64,000 nucleotides of DNA from Cyanobacterium aponinum PCC 10605 (GCF_000317675.1 NC_019776.1:1550001-1614000); one strand, 5' to 3'; positions 48,633 through 58,998 are shown, numbered from the stretch's first letter. A program made the numbers and translations. The notes: a model not told the origin generated them from the letters alone.

Positions 48633-48817
48633 TTTTGATACGTGATGGGTAAGATGTCTGTGTCAGATTATATTTTTTTATTCCAATGTATTTGTTAAAT
48701 TTTATTACTTTTTGTAATTCACTTATTTTCTGGATGTCATTATTGAATTAAGTTAGTAAAGATTTAAGAGGTTCTATAAGCCCTTAATTCTTCATTATTT
48801 TCAAATTCTGACTTCCC

Positions 48818-51800
48818 GTGACTATACCAATTTTATTTTCCGTTCGAGTTTGGAATAAGATTAGAGCTTTAAGCCCCAAAGAGCGTAGTCGTTTTTTATT
48901 TAAAGTAAGAAGAATTACTCATAATAGTATTCCCTACCGTCAAATTAGGGAATTAAAAATTAATAGTAGCTTAAAGATTTTTCGTATTAGATATAATTTA
49001 AACTATCGAATTATCGCAACCTTATTAAAAGATAATCAGGATAATTCTGTTATTAAAATCGTTGATTTTATCCCCCATGACGATTTGGATAGAGGTAAGT
49101 TTCTTATAAATGGTATCGGAGAATATAGCGTAGAAGATATTGAAAATTTAAGCCATGAAGAATTAGAGGAAAATCTTGTACAAGAACATCTTTGGCGTGA
49201 TAATAATTTAAGTATTAATTGTAGTTATTTCACTCATCAAGAAAGTGATTTTTTCTCTTTTACAATTAACCCTGAAAGTCAAACTGATCCTGATTTAATT
49301 TTATCATCTCAACAGTATCAAATAATCAAGCAACAACCTAATTTACCTACTTTATTAACAGGCAGTGCAGGAAGTGGAAAAACTTCGATCGCACTTTATT
49401 TAGCTCTTCATAATGCCCACAATCAAAAAAATGATCAATCGTCCTATCAAGTTTTATATGTAACTTATAATCGCTCATTAACTAACTATGCAGAAAATAT
49501 AATTAAGCGTATTTATCCTGAAAAACTAGATAATTTTATTAATATAGATTATCAGAATTTATGTCAAATATTTAGTGAAAAATACAGATTAAATATTAAA
49601 AGATTTAAGCCTGAAAACAAAGTTAACTTGTATCGTTTTATTAATCATTTTTATCAACACCAAATTCAGAAAATAAATAATCTCAATCCAATATCTTTAT
49701 GGGAAGAAATTAGACATTTATTAAAAGGCTCATTAGAAGCAATTAATTTAGAAAATAATCTCATTACTTATGAACAATATCAAGAATTAATTAATCATAG
49801 TACTTTAAGAAGAGATATAAATTACCAACAAGTTTATCAGCTAGTTACTAATTATCAGCACTGGTTAGAATCCCACGAATATTGGGATGAATTAGATTAT
49901 ACTCACTACTTATTAAAACAAATACCAGAAGATTATCAAGGGGAATATCATGAAATTTATTGCGATGAAATCCAAGACTTAACTCAAATTCAAGTTAAAT
50001 TTTTACTAAGATTATTAATTTTAAATAATGATGGTTATAGCTTACCAAAAATATTTTTTACAGGCGATCCAGCCCAAACAATTAACCCCAGTGGTTTTAG
50101 TTGGAATAAAATAAAAAATAATATTCATCAATCCTATCAAAATTATTATCAAATCAATCAAATTAATAAACAAATTGAGCCTGAACACTTAACTATCAAT
50201 TTTCGTTCCTATAGTGGTATCGTTAATTTAGGTTCAGCTATTGTCAACATAATCCGAGAAAATAGTAATAATCAATCAGAATTAATTAAACAAGAAACAT
50301 GGTTAGAATCAGAAATAAAACCTTTTATTTTAAAAGAGAGTCCTGAGCAAATTTTTCAAGAAAAAGCCTCTTTTGGTCTTAAAAATGCCATTATTGTTAG
50401 TGATGAGAATGAAAAAGAAAGATTAGCCTCGTATTTTCCTCAAGATAGCGAAAGAATTTTAACGATTCAAGAAGTAAAAGGTTTAGAATTTGATGAAGTT
50501 TTAATTTGGAACTTTTTTACTGGTTTTGATAGTTGGCAAAATCGTAATAATCAAGCAATTAGGGAGCTAAATAATTTTAAATATAACTGCTTATACGTTT
50601 GCATAACAAGGGCAAGAAATAAGTTATATTTTTATGATCAACAAACTATAGATTTTTGGAATAAACCAGAAATTCAAAATTTAGTAACTCAAGGTAATTT
50701 AGATGAATTAGAAACTATTTTTGCGTCTTATGAAAGCATAGATAAGATGAGAGAAGCGGCGGAAGACTACGTTAATGAAGGTAACGAAAAAAGTTATAAA
50801 ATTGCTATTCAAATTTATGAAAGAATAAAAGATGAAAAAGAAATAAATAGAGTCAAAGCCTTATTGTCAGAGTTGCAAGAAGATTGGGAAAATGCAGGAG
50901 AATATTGGGATAAAATTAATGATTTTGTTAATGCTTTTCGTTGTTGGGCAGAAGTAAATAATAATTTATGGCAGAAAAAATGGGGATATTTAGCCGAAGA
51001 GGAATGGAATTTGAGAGGAGATTATTTCTATCGAGAAAATGATTTTGCCATGGCTATTTATTGCTATCAGCAAAGTAATAATAAAGAAAAGGAAATTGAT
51101 TGCTTAGAAAAGTTAAATCAATGGGAATTAGCTGGAGATAAATTAAAGGAAATGGGGAGAGAAATAGATGCTTTTCATAACTATGAATTAGCCAACGAAT
51201 ATTATCAAGAAAATAAACAATTAGACAAATCAGCCCAAATGTGGACAAAATTAGAGGAATGGAAAAAAGCCTCTCCTCTTTGGGAAAGTTTGCAAGAATG
51301 GGATAAAGCGGGGGAATGTTGGCAAAAAGCAGAAGAATTTGAGTTTTCGGCGTTGTGTTGGGAAAAAGTGGAGGCATGGGATAAAGCTGAGAAATGTTGG
51401 CAAAAATTAGAAAACTGGGAAAAAGTGGCTATTTGCTGTCAAAATCAAGGAAAATGGCGATCGAGTGCTAGAAATTGGCTTAAAATAGAAGATAAAAATA
51501 AAGCGGCTTACTGTTATCAACAGGCTAATGATTTAGATAAAGCGATGGAGTTATGGCAGGAATCAGAATCTTGGCATCAAGTTGCGATCGCACTTGAACT
51601 AGAACAAAGATACTCAGAAGCGGCAAAAATATGGGCAAAAGTCAACCCCCTTCAACAAAAAGCCTTATGTCATGAAAAATGTGAAGAGTGGGAAGAAGCA
51701 GAAAAATGTTGGCGAGAGTTAGGTAACTGGCATCAGGTTGCTTTGATGTGTGAAAAACAGGATAAATGGCTAGAGGCAATAAAAATATGGAGAAAATTAC

Positions 51801-52483
51801 GCAAGACAGATTTAGAAAGTAAAGCCATTGAAAGAATCAGAGAAATCAAAAAAACAGCCCAATATTACGAAAGAATTGAAAATTGGCAAGAAGCAGAAAA
51901 ATACTGGCGTATAGTTGATAACAAATTAAAAATAGCAATTTGTCTCTATAAACAAGCAAAAAATTGGCAGGAAATTGCCGAAATTTATCAAAGTTTACAA
52001 CAATGGGAATCTGCGGGGAAAGCATGGCAAAAAATAAATGAATGGGAAAAAGCCGCAGAATGTTATGAAAAAGGTAGCTGTTGGCAATTAGCAGAAGATT
52101 GTTGGAGAGGGTTAAACAACACCAAAAAATTAGCTTACTGTTTAGGAAAACAAGGTAAGTGGTATGAAGCAGGAGAAGAATGCCTAAAAATTGACGATAT
52201 TCAAAAAGCACTTATCTGCTACAAAAAGATTAATCATCTTAGCAAAATGGAAGAATGTTACAGAAAGCTAGAAGAATGGGAAAATGTAGCAAATATTTGT
52301 GAAAAGCAGGAAAAATGGACAGAAGCTGCTAAAATATGGATAAAAATGCCTCAATATGAAAAAGCAGGTGAATGTTACGAAAAAAGTCATCAATGGGAAT
52401 ATGCAAAAGAATGTTGGAAACACATCGGCAATGATAAAAGGGCGTTATATTGCTTAGAAAAATCTATAGATAATCTAAAGTAA
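48818..52483 (+). CDS. RelE-like/UvrD-type helicase/Trp-rich repeat fusion protein
   Basis: A 1221-residue protein from GTG 48818. Residues 1-95 read as a RelE/ParE-like fold (RVWNKIRALSPKERSRFLF; LKIFRIRYNLNYRIIATLL; IKIVDFIPHDDLDR). An SF1 helicase follows: Walker A GSAGSGKT (K188), motif II DEIQD (383-387), a QEVKGLEFDEVLIW block (about 550) and motif VI ITRAR (596-600). From about 640 to the end the chain is a long array of helical repeats with W-E-x-A and C-W/C-Y words. Toxin genes lie just upstream. It may be a defence or RNA-handling machine, but no function is established. Confidence 0.75.
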   Translation: MTIPILFSVRVWNKIRALSPKERSRFLFKVRRITHNSIPYRQIRELKINSSLKIFRIRYNLNYRIIATLLKDNQDNSVIKIVDFIPHDDLDRGKFLINGIGEYSVEDIENLSHEELEENLVQEHLWRDNNLSINCSYFTHQESDFFSFTINPESQTDPDLILSSQQYQIIKQQPNLPTLLTGSAGSGKTSIALYLALHNAHNQKNDQSSYQVLYVTYNRSLTNYAENIIKRIYPEKLDNFINIDYQNLCQIFSEKYRLNIKRFKPENKVNLYRFINHFYQHQIQKINNLNPISLWEEIRHLLKGSLEAINLENNLITYEQYQELINHSTLRRDINYQQVYQLVTNYQHWLESHEYWDELDYTHYLLKQIPEDYQGEYHEIYCDEIQDLTQIQVKFLLRLLILNNDGYSLPKIFFTGDPAQTINPSGFSWNKIKNNIHQSYQNYYQINQINKQIEPEHLTINFRSYSGIVNLGSAIVNIIRENSNNQSELIKQETWLESEIKPFILKESPEQIFQEKASFGLKNAIIVSDENEKERLASYFPQDSERILTIQEVKGLEFDEVLIWNFFTGFDSWQNRNNQAIRELNNFKYNCLYVCITRARNKLYFYDQQTIDFWNKPEIQNLVTQGNLDELETIFASYESIDKMREAAEDYVNEGNEKSYKIAIQIYERIKDEKEINRVKALLSELQEDWENAGEYWDKINDFVNAFRCWAEVNNNLWQKKWGYLAEEEWNLRGDYFYRENDFAMAIYCYQQSNNKEKEIDCLEKLNQWELAGDKLKEMGREIDAFHNYELANEYYQENKQLDKSAQMWTKLEEWKKASPLWESLQEWDKAGECWQKAEEFEFSALCWEKVEAWDKAEKCWQKLENWEKVAICCQNQGKWRSSARNWLKIEDKNKAAYCYQQANDLDKAMELWQESESWHQVAIALELEQRYSEAAKIWAKVNPLQQKALCHEKCEEWEEAEKCWRELGNWHQVALMCEKQDKWLEAIKIWRKLRKTDLESKAIERIREIKKTAQYYERIENWQEAEKYWRIVDNKLKIAICLYKQAKNWQEIAEIYQSLQQWESAGKAWQKINEWEKAAECYEKGSCWQLAEDCWRGLNNTKKLAYCLGKQGKWYEAGEECLKIDDIQKALICYKKINHLSKMEECYRKLEEWENVANICEKQEKWTEAAKIWIKMPQYEKAGECYEKSHQWEYAKECWKHIGNDKRALYCLEKSIDNLK

Positions 52484-52606
52484 GTAAATATAGTTATTTC
52501 AATTAACTTTGAAACACTTTTAAAAACTTAAGTCTTTGATAAACAAGAGCTAGAGATTTTGATTTTGTTTTATTCTTATTTAAAATGACTATAAATATTA
52601 TGTATT

Positions 52607-53986
52607 TTAAGTAATTAATTTTTTTAATCTATTTCTTACCCAAATTAATGGGTTATTATCATCTTCCTCCTTATCAATTAATCCCATCCTTCTCAACTCA
52701 TTTTGTCTTTCTACTAACTCATTTTTTCTTTCCGATAATTTATTAACGATTAAGTCATAAAGTTCAGGATTTTTCATTAACAATTTTCTAAAATTAGCCT
52801 GATTAATACAAAAAAGAATTGTTGGTTCTACTGCTTTAACTGTAGCGGTTCTAGGCATTCCTAACATCAAAGATAATTCCCCAAAAAAACTACCTGCCTT
52901 TAAATAGTTTAAATGCTTATTTATTTTTTCAACAAATACTTCAACTTTGCCCGAAAGAATAATATAAAAAGTATCTCCTATTTCATTTTCTTTGAATAAA
53001 ATCTGTTCTTTCTCTAAATTTTTTCTGTATCCTGACTCAATTAATTTTCGTATTTCTATCTCATTAAAATCTTGAAAATAATCTACTTCCCATAACATAT
53101 CTTTAATTGATTTTTTTGACTTATGATGATGATTTTGATTATTTTTTTCCTGACTAATATTTATATTTTTATTCTCTAAAACATCAGAATAATTTTTGAG
53201 CCAAACATCTCTTTGAGGAAAGGGAATAGTAATGTTATATTGACGAAAAAGATATTCAATAATAAAATTCAAATTACTTCTTATTTCTGGCTCTTGATCA
53301 ATAGGATTTATCCATACTCGTAACTCTAAATTAAGGCTACTATCTCCAAAACCAACTAATAAAACTTCTGGGGAAGGATGTGCCACAACCCTTGATTCTT
53401 GATAAGCTGACTGTAATAGTAATTCTGTAACTAATACCAAATCTGATTGATAGGCAACTGCGATGGGGATAATTATTCTAGCAGTGAAGCTATTATAGCT
53501 CCAGTTCGTAAAACGATGATTAATAAAAAAACTATTAGGGATAAATATTTCTGAACCATCCTGAGTTTCAACCACAGTGGAACGGGTAGAAATTTCTGTT
53601 ACATATCCTTTTATATTTTCTATTTCAATAAAATCTCCCGGTTTAATTGGTCTTTCAAATAAAAGAGTTAAGCCACTAATAAAATTTTTTGTTATATCTT
53701 GTAAACCAAAACCAATTCCTAAACCTAAACCGCCTCCAATAACGGCTAATGTGGATAAATTAACTCCAAAATATTGTAATAATAAAATAAATAATATTGC
53801 ACCAAAAAAATAACTAATAATATTAGCAAATGTTTCTCTATTCGCAGAGTCTATATTTAGTTTATTAAGGATATTTTCCTTAAATATTTTCTTGAAAATT
53901 TTGCCAATAATAATAACTAAAATTAAAGCAATTACAATTTGCAGTAAGGCAATTAAAGAAATGGATGTTCCGCCCACAGTCAGCAT
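52607..53986 (-). CDS. MscS-type channel with C-terminal cyclic-nucleotide-binding domain
   Basis: A 459-residue protein. Helices at about 8-26 and 50-95 lead into the MscS pore motif (LAVIGGGLGLGIGFGLQDITKNFISGLTLLFERPIKPGDFIEI) and beta domain. After a basic linker (NHHHKSKKSIKDML) a cNMP-binding domain follows at about 305-430 (YFQDFNEIEIRKLI; YLKAGSFFGELSLMLGMPRTATVKA). The GELSL-PRTATV pattern is that of real ligand-binding sites. Gating by cAMP or cGMP is plausible. A repeat protein is encoded 25 bp upstream. Confidence 0.88.
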   Translation of the reverse strand: MLTVGGTSISLIALLQIVIALILVIIIGKIFKKIFKENILNKLNIDSANRETFANIISYFFGAILFILLLQYFGVNLSTLAVIGGGLGLGIGFGLQDITKNFISGLTLLFERPIKPGDFIEIENIKGYVTEISTRSTVVETQDGSEIFIPNSFFINHRFTNWSYNSFTARIIIPIAVAYQSDLVLVTELLLQSAYQESRVVAHPSPEVLLVGFGDSSLNLELRVWINPIDQEPEIRSNLNFIIEYLFRQYNITIPFPQRDVWLKNYSDVLENKNINISQEKNNQNHHHKSKKSIKDMLWEVDYFQDFNEIEIRKLIESGYRKNLEKEQILFKENEIGDTFYIILSGKVEVFVEKINKHLNYLKAGSFFGELSLMLGMPRTATVKAVEPTILFCINQANFRKLLMKNPELYDLIVNKLSERKNELVERQNELRRMGLIDKEEDDNNPLIWVRNRLKKLIT

Positions 53987-54011
53987 AAATATTTCTGAAT
54001 AATTATTAGTT

Positions 54012-54695
54012 TTAACTACTTGACAGTGCTTTTAAATATTCGATCGCAGCTTCTAATTTAGTAGGATAAGAAAGAGCGAACTGTTCAAACCAAAAGCCTT
54101 CATCAGAATAAGGATCTAAATTTTTTAACCATACCTCTGCTTTTCTAGTGATTAACTTTTCTTGTCTTTGTTTTTCTAACTCTTGTTGTCTAATTTCTTC
54201 TAAATTTTCAGATTTTTTGTTATGATTAATTTCTTTTTGTTTTTGATGATAAGAAGTAACTAATTCACTGATATAATTCTCTGCAATTCCAGATTTTTTT
54301 TGCGATTTATGAGCAGATTGTTTTTGTTTATATTGTTTTTCTATATCAGATATAATATCATCAGAATCTATTTTTGATTGAGACTGTTTTTGATTAAACT
54401 TAGACTCTATTTCTGATATTAAATTATCTTTCTTATTCGATGTTGAGTTAAGGGAATTACTAGATTTTTTTTGCTGAAATTTTCCCTCAATCTCTAAGAC
54501 TATATCCTCCGTTATATCTTGATTTTCTGTAACCTTTTTTTGTGACTCTATTTCCGAAATAAAGCTATCAATATCAGAATTGTTGGATTTTTTTTGCTCT
54601 CTATCTAACTGATTATGATTAACCTTTGATACTTGTTGATTTTTTTGTTGATATTTACTTTCTATATCCTGTAAAAAATTATCGATTTCAGCCAT
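54012..54695 (-). CDS. Repeat protein with six FISEIESKYQQK-like units
   Basis: A 227-residue hydrophilic protein. From about residues 2 to 165 it has six loosely spaced units of pattern F/I-I-S-E-I-E-S-K-Y-x-Q-K (for example FLQDIESKYQQK, LISEIESKFNQK, IISDIEKQYKQK). These are joined by Ser/Asn/Gln-rich linkers. The C-terminal part (AEVWLKNLDPYSDEGFWFEQFALSYPTKLEAAIEYL) is compact and looks conserved. ATG 54695 is chosen over a frame four codons longer. It is transcribed before the MscS-cNMP gene. Function unknown. Confidence 0.72.
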   Translation of the reverse strand: MAEIDNFLQDIESKYQQKNQQVSKVNHNQLDREQKKSNNSDIDSFISEIESQKKVTENQDITEDIVLEIEGKFQQKKSSNSLNSTSNKKDNLISEIESKFNQKQSQSKIDSDDIISDIEKQYKQKQSAHKSQKKSGIAENYISELVTSYHQKQKEINHNKKSENLEEIRQQELEKQRQEKLITRKAEVWLKNLDPYSDEGFWFEQFALSYPTKLEAAIEYLKALSSS

Positions 54696-54892
54696 TTTAA
54701 ACCCCAAAGTTTTAGACTCAAATTTTCCTTATTATTACAATATAACAATCCTAAATCATTTATGATATGGCGTTTATCTCAATGCTGAGATGCACCAATT
54801 ATCAGTATTCAGGAATGGGCAAAGGGCAAGGAGCAAAGGTTATAGTATAATATTCACGGTCAATCATAGAAAAAACAAGAGACTAACAGCTA

Positions 54893-55726
54893 ATGAATGT
54901 CCACTGGCAATCAGTCAAAGAATACGAAGACATACTTTACTTTAAATGGGATGGCATCGCCAAAATAGTAATTAATCGACCTCATAAACGTAATGCTTTT
55001 CGTCCACAAACTGTATTTGAACTATACGATGCTTTTTGTGATGCACGGGAAGATAAAAAAATCGGTGTCATACTACTAACTGGTGCAGGACCTCATACAG
55101 ATGGGAAATATGCCTTTTGTGCTGGGGGGGACCAATCTGTTAGGGGTAAAGGGGGATATGTTGACGATGCAGGAGTACCCCGATTGAATGTTTTAGACTT
55201 ACAGAAGTTGATTCGTAGTATTCCGAAAGTGGTCATTGCTTTAGTTGCTGGTTATGCCATTGGTGGAGGTCATGTTTTACACTTAATTTGTGACCTTACC
55301 ATTGCCGCAGATAATGCTATTTTTGGACAAACAGGGCCGAAAGTTGGTAGTTTTGATGGTGGCTTTGGTGCGAGTTATTTAGCGAGAATTGTGGGACAGA
55401 AAAAAGCCCGTGAAATTTGGTTTTTGTGTCGGCAATATAACGCCCAACAGGCTTTAGATATGGGCTTAGTAAATACAGTCGTTTCTGTGGAAGAATTGGA
55501 AACGGAAGGAATAAACTGGGCAATGGAGATATTAGAAAAAAGTCCTATCGCCATACGTTGCTTGAAAGCCGCTTTTAATGCAGACTGTGATGGCCAAGCT
55601 GGACTACAGGAGTTAGCAGGAAATGCCACTTTACTTTATTATATGACAGAAGAAGGTGCAGAAGGTAAACAGGCTTTCTTGGAAAAACGTCCTCCTAATT
55701 TCCGTGATTACCCTTGGCTTCCATAA
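54893..55726 (+). CDS. menB: 1,4-dihydroxy-2-naphthoyl-CoA synthase
   Basis: A 277-residue crotonase-fold enzyme closing the naphthoquinone ring in phylloquinone (vitamin K1) synthesis, the secondary acceptor of photosystem I. Signatures are [51 protein letters not shown] and the C-terminal [16 protein letters not shown]. Length is normal. No other men gene is next to it. Confidence 0.95.
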   Translation: MNVHWQSVKEYEDILYFKWDGIAKIVINRPHKRNAFRPQTVFELYDAFCDAREDKKIGVILLTGAGPHTDGKYAFCAGGDQSVRGKGGYVDDAGVPRLNVLDLQKLIRSIPKVVIALVAGYAIGGGHVLHLICDLTIAADNAIFGQTGPKVGSFDGGFGASYLARIVGQKKAREIWFLCRQYNAQQALDMGLVNTVVSVEELETEGINWAMEILEKSPIAIRCLKAAFNADCDGQAGLQELAGNATLLYYMTEEGAEGKQAFLEKRPPNFRDYPWLP

Positions 55727-55754
55727 TTAATTATATATTCTAAATATTATATTG

Positions 55755-55865
55755 ATGATGATAGATAATAGCCAATTAGACTTAATTTTAGGAATTATTG
55801 CCCTTGTAATTGTTATTGCTGGTTTAGTGATGTTGTTTCAAGGGGTTAATACAATGAATAAATAA
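55755..55865 (+). CDS. Small single-helix membrane protein, 36 residues
   Basis: An open frame of 36 residues downstream of menB: MMIDNSQLDLILG, then IIALVIVIAGLVMLF as one clear membrane helix, then QGVNTMNK. Cyanobacteria encode many such single-helix subunits (photosystems, cytochrome b6f, NDH-1 NdhP/NdhQ). I cannot assign it to a specific one. The regular hydrophobic span and the start close behind a photosynthesis gene support a real gene. Confidence 0.55.
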   Translation: MMIDNSQLDLILGIIALVIVIAGLVMLFQGVNTMNK

Positions 55866-56088
55866 TCAAATAAGTTGATGAGAATAGTTGACTATCTTAT
55901 TCATGGAATCAGAAGACTAAAATACTCTCGTTTTTGATAATAAATACTGGAAAAATGACACCAAAAGTTCCACCGAAATTTACAGCATTGTGTTATCAGA
56001 TAAATAACTGTAAAATAATTATTCTTACTCCCTTTTTTTCTCAATATGGTTATCAATTAGATTTCAAATTGCTGTAAATAAAATTAAA
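55866..56088. other. Gap after the small membrane protein
   Basis: No supported gene or repeat; AT-rich. Confidence 0.4.
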
Positions 56089-56382
56089 CTAATTAGAAAC
56101 AATTTCTTCTGTGGAATTAACATTACTTTCCGTCACCTTGTTAGATTCAATAGTAAAATTCACTTGAGGAGTTGCACATCCTAAAGAAAATGATTTTTCC
56201 AGTAAGGCAATATCTGGTAAAGGTTGCCAATTATTATCAAAAACGGGGGATGCAAAATGGCATGATTTCCAGTGAGCTTTCACCGAAACTCCTAGCTGAG
56301 AACACATTCCCCCCCGTCTCCCTTCTGGAGAGTAGAATCGACAGTATCGACAAGCTGAAGTACATTGGTTATTATGTGTCAT
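56089..56382 (-). CDS. Cys-rich small protein, possible metal binder
   Basis: A 97-residue protein. The N-terminal half has six cysteines in CTSACRYCRFYSPEGRRGGMC, then KSCHF, with an RRGG turn between pairs; this spacing could bind zinc or an iron-sulfur cluster. A later CATP adds one more. The C-terminal half is acidic and Ser/Asn-rich, likely disordered. It resembles a small cyanobacterial protein family of unknown function; I cannot name it. Confidence 0.7.
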   Translation of the reverse strand: MTHNNQCTSACRYCRFYSPEGRRGGMCSQLGVSVKAHWKSCHFASPVFDNNWQPLPDIALLEKSFSLGCATPQVNFTIESNKVTESNVNSTEEIVSN

Positions 56383-56607
56383 CTTTTTAAGGTAAAATTT
56401 ATCGGTTGTTTTTATCTTTACCTTATTATTACCTACTTGGGATCAAGGCGTTTTGAGCTAAAAACCAGTTATATTCAAGATCAACTTGTATTTTTATTCA
56501 GTTTACGTTTTAGATTTATTTAACTATTGCTTAACATATCTCAACCTTTTCTTGACAGTTAATTAAGTTAAATTAACTTTAACAAAAAACCTTAAAATAT
56601 TATTATT

Positions 56608-57747
56608 ATGCTTAATCTTTTTAAACCATTTTATCCGCTTTTTTTTGCTAGTTTAAAGGGAAATCCAGAGTCTGCTCACAATCAAGCCCTTCATATTCTT
56701 CATAACATTCAGTCTCAACGAGATAAAACTTGGGGGAGATGGATTATTCAACAATTAGAAAATTCTTTTTGCGTTAATTATCCTCATCTTTCTCAGTCTC
56801 TCTGGAATTTTAATTTTGCTCATCCTTTAGGTTTGGCTCCTGGATTTGATAAAAATGCTCAGGGGGCGGGAATTTGGTCTAGTTTTGGCTTTAGTTTTGC
56901 TGAGTTGGGGGCTGTTACTTACCATAGTCAGGAGGGTAATCCTAAGCCTCGAATGTTTCGTTTACCTGCGGATAAGGCTTTATTAAATCGTATGGGGGCA
57001 AATAATCAAGGAGCAGAGGCGATCGCACTTAGATTACAAGAAACGTGGCAAAAACAAGAAAGAACTATTCCCATTGGGATAAATCTGTGTAAATCGAAGA
57101 TAACAGAGTTAAATGACGCAAAAGAAGACTATTTAAAAAGTTTTCAGGTTTTAAAAGCTCATGCTGACTATTTTGTGATCAATGTAAGTTCTCCTAATAC
57201 GCCGGGATTGCGATCGCTTCAAGGGGGTGAACAATTAGAGCCAATTTTAGATACTTTACAAAGCCATAATCAGGGTGAAAAACCAATTTTAGTCAAAATT
57301 GCGCCAGACTTAGAAAATGAGCAAATCAGGTCAATTATCAAGGTATCTCAGCAATATCAACTTTCAGGATTAATTGCAACTAATACAACCATCAAAAAAG
57401 AGGGATTACATACAAAAATACTAAATGAAACAGGAAAGCCAATCACCGAAGAAGCAGGGGGAATCAGTGGTTTACCCTTAAGACAACGTTCAACCGAAGT
57501 AATTCGCTTTATTTATCGAGAAACAGAGGGAAAATTACCCATTATCGGAGTGGGAGGAATTTTTGACACCGAATCCGCTTGGGAAAAAATCACTGCCGGG
57601 GCTACTTTACTACAATTCTATAGTGGTTGGGTTTATCAAGGTCCTTGGATTGTACCCGATATTTTACAGGGATTAAGCCAAAAGCTAGAAGAAAACAATT
57701 TAGATAATTTATCTCAAGCAGTTGGCATAGGAGTAAATAATTACTAA
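56608..57747 (+). CDS. pyrD: Dihydroorotate dehydrogenase, class 2 (quinone)
   Basis: A 379-residue FMN enzyme of pyrimidine synthesis. Class 2 features are the long N-terminal helical lead (membrane contact) and the catalytic Ser region [67 protein letters not shown] and [15 protein letters not shown] complete the FMN and substrate site. It passes electrons to plastoquinone or another membrane quinone. cobD/cbiB follows 31 bp downstream. Confidence 0.94.
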   Translation: MLNLFKPFYPLFFASLKGNPESAHNQALHILHNIQSQRDKTWGRWIIQQLENSFCVNYPHLSQSLWNFNFAHPLGLAPGFDKNAQGAGIWSSFGFSFAELGAVTYHSQEGNPKPRMFRLPADKALLNRMGANNQGAEAIALRLQETWQKQERTIPIGINLCKSKITELNDAKEDYLKSFQVLKAHADYFVINVSSPNTPGLRSLQGGEQLEPILDTLQSHNQGEKPILVKIAPDLENEQIRSIIKVSQQYQLSGLIATNTTIKKEGLHTKILNETGKPITEEAGGISGLPLRQRSTEVIRFIYRETEGKLPIIGVGGIFDTESAWEKITAGATLLQFYSGWVYQGPWIVPDILQGLSQKLEENNLDNLSQAVGIGVNNY

Positions 57748-57778
57748 TAAATCAGGAGTCACAAGTTAGGGTTTTGGA

Positions 57779-58807
57779 ATGTTAGGGGAAATTAATTCAA
57801 CAATGTTGCCCTTTGCCTTATCTGAATTACTCATTAAATTTATGACCATTATTTGGCTGGCTTCTATTTTAGACTATCTTATAGGCGATCCGAAAAATTG
57901 GTTTCATCCTGTGCAGTTGATAGGTTGGATAATCGAAAAATCGGTTAATTTCGTCATTCACCAAACTGAGAATAAAACCGTTAGGAAAATAGCAGGAGTT
58001 ATTTTGGGCTTAGTTTTGGTTTTGGGTAGTGGGGTAATTACTTGGTTAATTATCTATTTACTATCAAGAGTTAATTTTTGGTTAGGGTTTGTCTTTCAAG
58101 TTATTTTATTAGCTAGTTGTTTTGCAGGTAGAAGCCTATCAGATGCGGCGGAAGATGTTTTATCGGCTTTAAAAGAGAATAATTTATCCGAGGCTAGACA
58201 TCGTCTCAGTTTTTATGTGGGTAGGGATACAGATAATTTATCCACTGAAGAAATTTATCGGGCAGTGTTAGAAACCGTGTCAGAAAATGCTACTGATGGA
58301 GTTACTGCACCCTTATTTTATGCTTTGTTGGGAAGTTTTATTCCTATAGTTGGTTGTGTACCAAGTGCGATCGCATATAAAACATTAAGCACCTTAGACT
58401 CAATGATAGGTTATAAAAGAGAACCATATCAAGATATAGGTTGGTTTAGCGCAAAATGGGAAGATTATATAACATGGTTGCCTTGTCGTTTAACGGTGTT
58501 AACCTTAGGCTTGATTTCTTTAAATCCTATTTATAACATTAAAGAATGTCGAAAATATGCCATACAAGACCCTAGCCCTAATTCTGGTTGGAGTGAAGGC
58601 ATTTATGCTGTTATTTTGAAGGTGCAATTGGGAGGTGAAAATAGTTATCAGGGGGTAAAAAAGTTTAAACCCTTGTTGGGAAAACCTGAAAGGGAAATTG
58701 ATGAAACAGTAATTAAAAAGGCTTTATTTTTAACTCGTTTTTGTTTTTTGTTATGGTTATTATTAGGAGTTTTAATATTTTCTATAACATATTTATCTCT
58801 AAGCTAA
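57779..58807 (+). CDS. cobD: Adenosylcobinamide-phosphate synthase
   Basis: A 342-residue membrane enzyme (CobD/CbiB) attaching aminopropanol phosphate to adenosylcobyric acid in cobamide synthesis. LDYLIGDPKNWFHPVQLIGW near the N terminus, AGRSLSDAAEDVLSALKENNLSEARHRLSFYVGRDT and SENATDGVTAPLFYALLG are diagnostic. About four membrane helices are visible. The inner ATG at 57803 could be the start. A CobT-like gene lies at 63315, but unrelated genes separate them. Confidence 0.9.
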   Translation: MLGEINSTMLPFALSELLIKFMTIIWLASILDYLIGDPKNWFHPVQLIGWIIEKSVNFVIHQTENKTVRKIAGVILGLVLVLGSGVITWLIIYLLSRVNFWLGFVFQVILLASCFAGRSLSDAAEDVLSALKENNLSEARHRLSFYVGRDTDNLSTEEIYRAVLETVSENATDGVTAPLFYALLGSFIPIVGCVPSAIAYKTLSTLDSMIGYKREPYQDIGWFSAKWEDYITWLPCRLTVLTLGLISLNPIYNIKECRKYAIQDPSPNSGWSEGIYAVILKVQLGGENSYQGVKKFKPLLGKPEREIDETVIKKALFLTRFCFLLWLLLGVLIFSITYLSLS

Positions 58808-58998
58808 AACGCATTAAACTTTCCTTTTTTATTAATTTTAAAAACTAACTCAAACCTTTACTTGTTAACTTTTCCCTATCTTCATCATTCCATTTTTAGC
58901 TAGATGCAAGATCTGAGATTGAGAGATATGTACGAAAAAATAGATAAACTGATTGTATCTTGAACAAAGATAGCGCCATATTCTCAAAATATTAATTA

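Noticed and set aside
51054-52211. Two minus-strand frames of 107 and 121 codons inside the helicase fusion
   Set aside because: Leu/Phe-rich composition mirrors the Lys/Glu-rich sense repeats; no start signals.
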